DNA of 14,214 nt from positions 1 to 14,214 of the forward strand of contig CAZAFU010000074.1 in the NCBI GenBank assembly GCA_964484475.1, given 5' to 3'. This DNA comes from Parvularcula sp964484475. Lineage in GTDB: Bacteria; Pseudomonadota; Alphaproteobacteria; Caulobacterales; Parvularculaceae. The notes under the pieces are model-generated. The model saw nothing but the letters and a program-made list of their open reading frames with translations, searched no databases and was not told the origin of the DNA. Positions 13,798-14,214 of the stretch are shown in pieces. The stretch's first letter is position 1. Every line of letters begins with the position of its first letter. Both the position numbers and the translations under genes were made by a program.

Positions 13798-13815
13798 CGG
13801 GCCGTTTCGGGCCCG
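13798..13815 (-). promoter_or_regulatory. small hairpin in the pgk leader
   Basis: CGGGCC (13798-13803) and GGCCCG (13810-13815) form a 6-bp stem with a 6-nt loop, 11 nt upstream of the pgk ATG and partly covering the ribosome-site region. It could damp translation of pgk or simply be a leader structure. Confidence 0.35.
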
Positions 13816-13829
13816 CTCCTTGCGAAACG

Positions 13830-13857
13830 AAAACGGGGCCTTCGCGGGCCCCGTTTT
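13830..13857 (-). terminator. intrinsic terminator after gap (works both ways)
   Basis: AAAACGGGGCC (13830-13840) and GGCCCCGTTTT (13847-13857) make a perfect 11-bp stem with a TTCGCG loop. On the minus strand the stem ends in TTTT, the form of an intrinsic terminator, and the other strand has the same layout. It starts 4 nt after the gap stop codon, so it should end or reduce gap transcription before pgk. Confidence 0.88.
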
Positions 13858-13861
13858 ATCC

Positions 13862-14214
13862 TTACAGAAACTTGCCCATCACGAGCGCGGTATCGGCCAT
13901 CCGGGTGGAGAAGCCCCACTCGTTGTCATACCAGCTCAGCACGCGGACAAGGCCGCCGTCCACGATCTGGGTCTGGCCCGCGGCGAAGGTCGAGCTGTGC
14001 GCGTCATGCATGAAGTCACCGGAGACCAGCGGCTTCTCGGTGTAGCCCAGAACCCCCTTGAGAGGGCCTTCGGCAGCTTCCTTCATGGCGGCGTTGATCG
14101 CCTCCACCGAAGTCGATTTCTCGGGCACAAAGCAGAGGTCCACCATGGAGACATTCGGGGTCGGCACCCTGACGGCCGAACCGTCGAGCTTGCCGGAAAG
14201 CGCCGGGATCACGA
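13862..14214 (-). CDS. gap: glyceraldehyde-3-phosphate dehydrogenase, C-terminal part
   Basis: The frame enters from beyond the window's right edge; about 117 codons are visible, up to TAA 13862-13864. The fragment is the C-terminal part of the catalytic domain: VIPALSGKLDGSAVRVPTPN, then LGYTEKPLVSGDF and the signature SWYDNEWGFSTRMAD. The enzyme oxidatively phosphorylates glyceraldehyde 3-phosphate with NAD(P)+. The active-site cysteine and the Rossmann domain are outside the window. It is the first of the gap-pgk-fba series but is separated from pgk by a strong terminator. Confidence 0.96.
   Translation of the reverse strand, partial: VIPALSGKLDGSAVRVPTPNVSMVDLCFVPEKSTSVEAINAAMKEAAEGPLKGVLGYTEKPLVSGDFMHDAHSSTFAAGQTQIVDGGLVRVLSWYDNEWGFSTRMADTALVMGKFL

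Noticed and set aside
13788..13919. 44-codon N-terminal extension of pgk
   Set aside because: It crosses the gap terminator and part of gap, and homologues start at MAGYNSIEDL.
12576..14045. 489-codon open frame on the + strand opposite pgk and gap
   Set aside because: It runs antisense through two well-recognised genes and across a terminator, with no ribosome site or motif.
1..14214. CRISPR, phage, transposon, toxin-antitoxin or biosynthetic-cluster content
   Set aside because: No spaced repeats, terminal inverted repeats, transposase/integrase motifs or such gene pairs were found; every sizeable gene fits core metabolism, repair or envelope maintenance.

Overview
The window is a GC-rich, gene-dense stretch of a bacterial chromosome. 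It is most likely from an alphaproteobacterium. The reasons are the purL-bolA adjacency, the ruvC-ruvA-ruvB-ybgC order, a bacterial Coq4-type ubiquinone protein, class I fructose-bisphosphate aldolase next to pgk and gap, and the style of the FolE and RibB sequences. I see no insertion sequences, phage genes, tRNAs, rRNAs or CRISPR arrays. Almost everything is core metabolism or DNA repair. Apart from 2891-3309, intergenic gaps are short, and many neighbours overlap by 1-4 nt.

Left part (1-2890, + then -): the 3' end of purL runs in frame, with no stop codon, into a complete BolA domain. A GC-rich hairpin and a lone + strand multipass membrane protein follow. That gene converges on a minus-strand periplasmic HtrA/DegP-type protease, and both stop codons lie within the same palindromic CTAG.

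Riboflavin region (2891-6679, +): a 419-nt noncoding stretch holds a possible promoter, a complete FMN riboswitch (RFN element) and a structured leader with mutually exclusive pairings. It precedes the operon ribD-ribE-ribB-ribH-folE. The operon makes lumazine and riboflavin, and its last gene is GTP cyclohydrolase I, the first enzyme of the pterin/folate branch. No GTP cyclohydrolase II (ribA) is in the window.

Repair block (6683-9211, -): ruvC-ruvA-ruvB-ybgC are translationally coupled through 1-4 nt overlaps. They encode the Holliday-junction resolvase and branch-migration motor plus a Tol-Pal-associated thioesterase. The tol-pal genes that often follow ybgC are absent; ybgC instead converges on folE. 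Divergent from ruvC is a 42-codon + strand gene for a charged, proline-rich protein with a near-perfect Shine-Dalgarno.

Right part (9479-14214, -): transcription runs gap (partial) - bidirectional terminator - pgk - fba - PH-domain membrane protein - coq4-like - thiE. Lower glycolysis/Calvin-type enzymes sit upstream of a membrane protein of unknown role, a ubiquinone-biosynthesis protein and thiamine phosphate synthase.

I found no clearly new multi-gene system. The items most worth a second look are the PurL-BolA read-through fusion, the ribD leader switch, the FMN-controlled folE, the small FPASDPP protein and the probable CTG start of the PH-domain gene.
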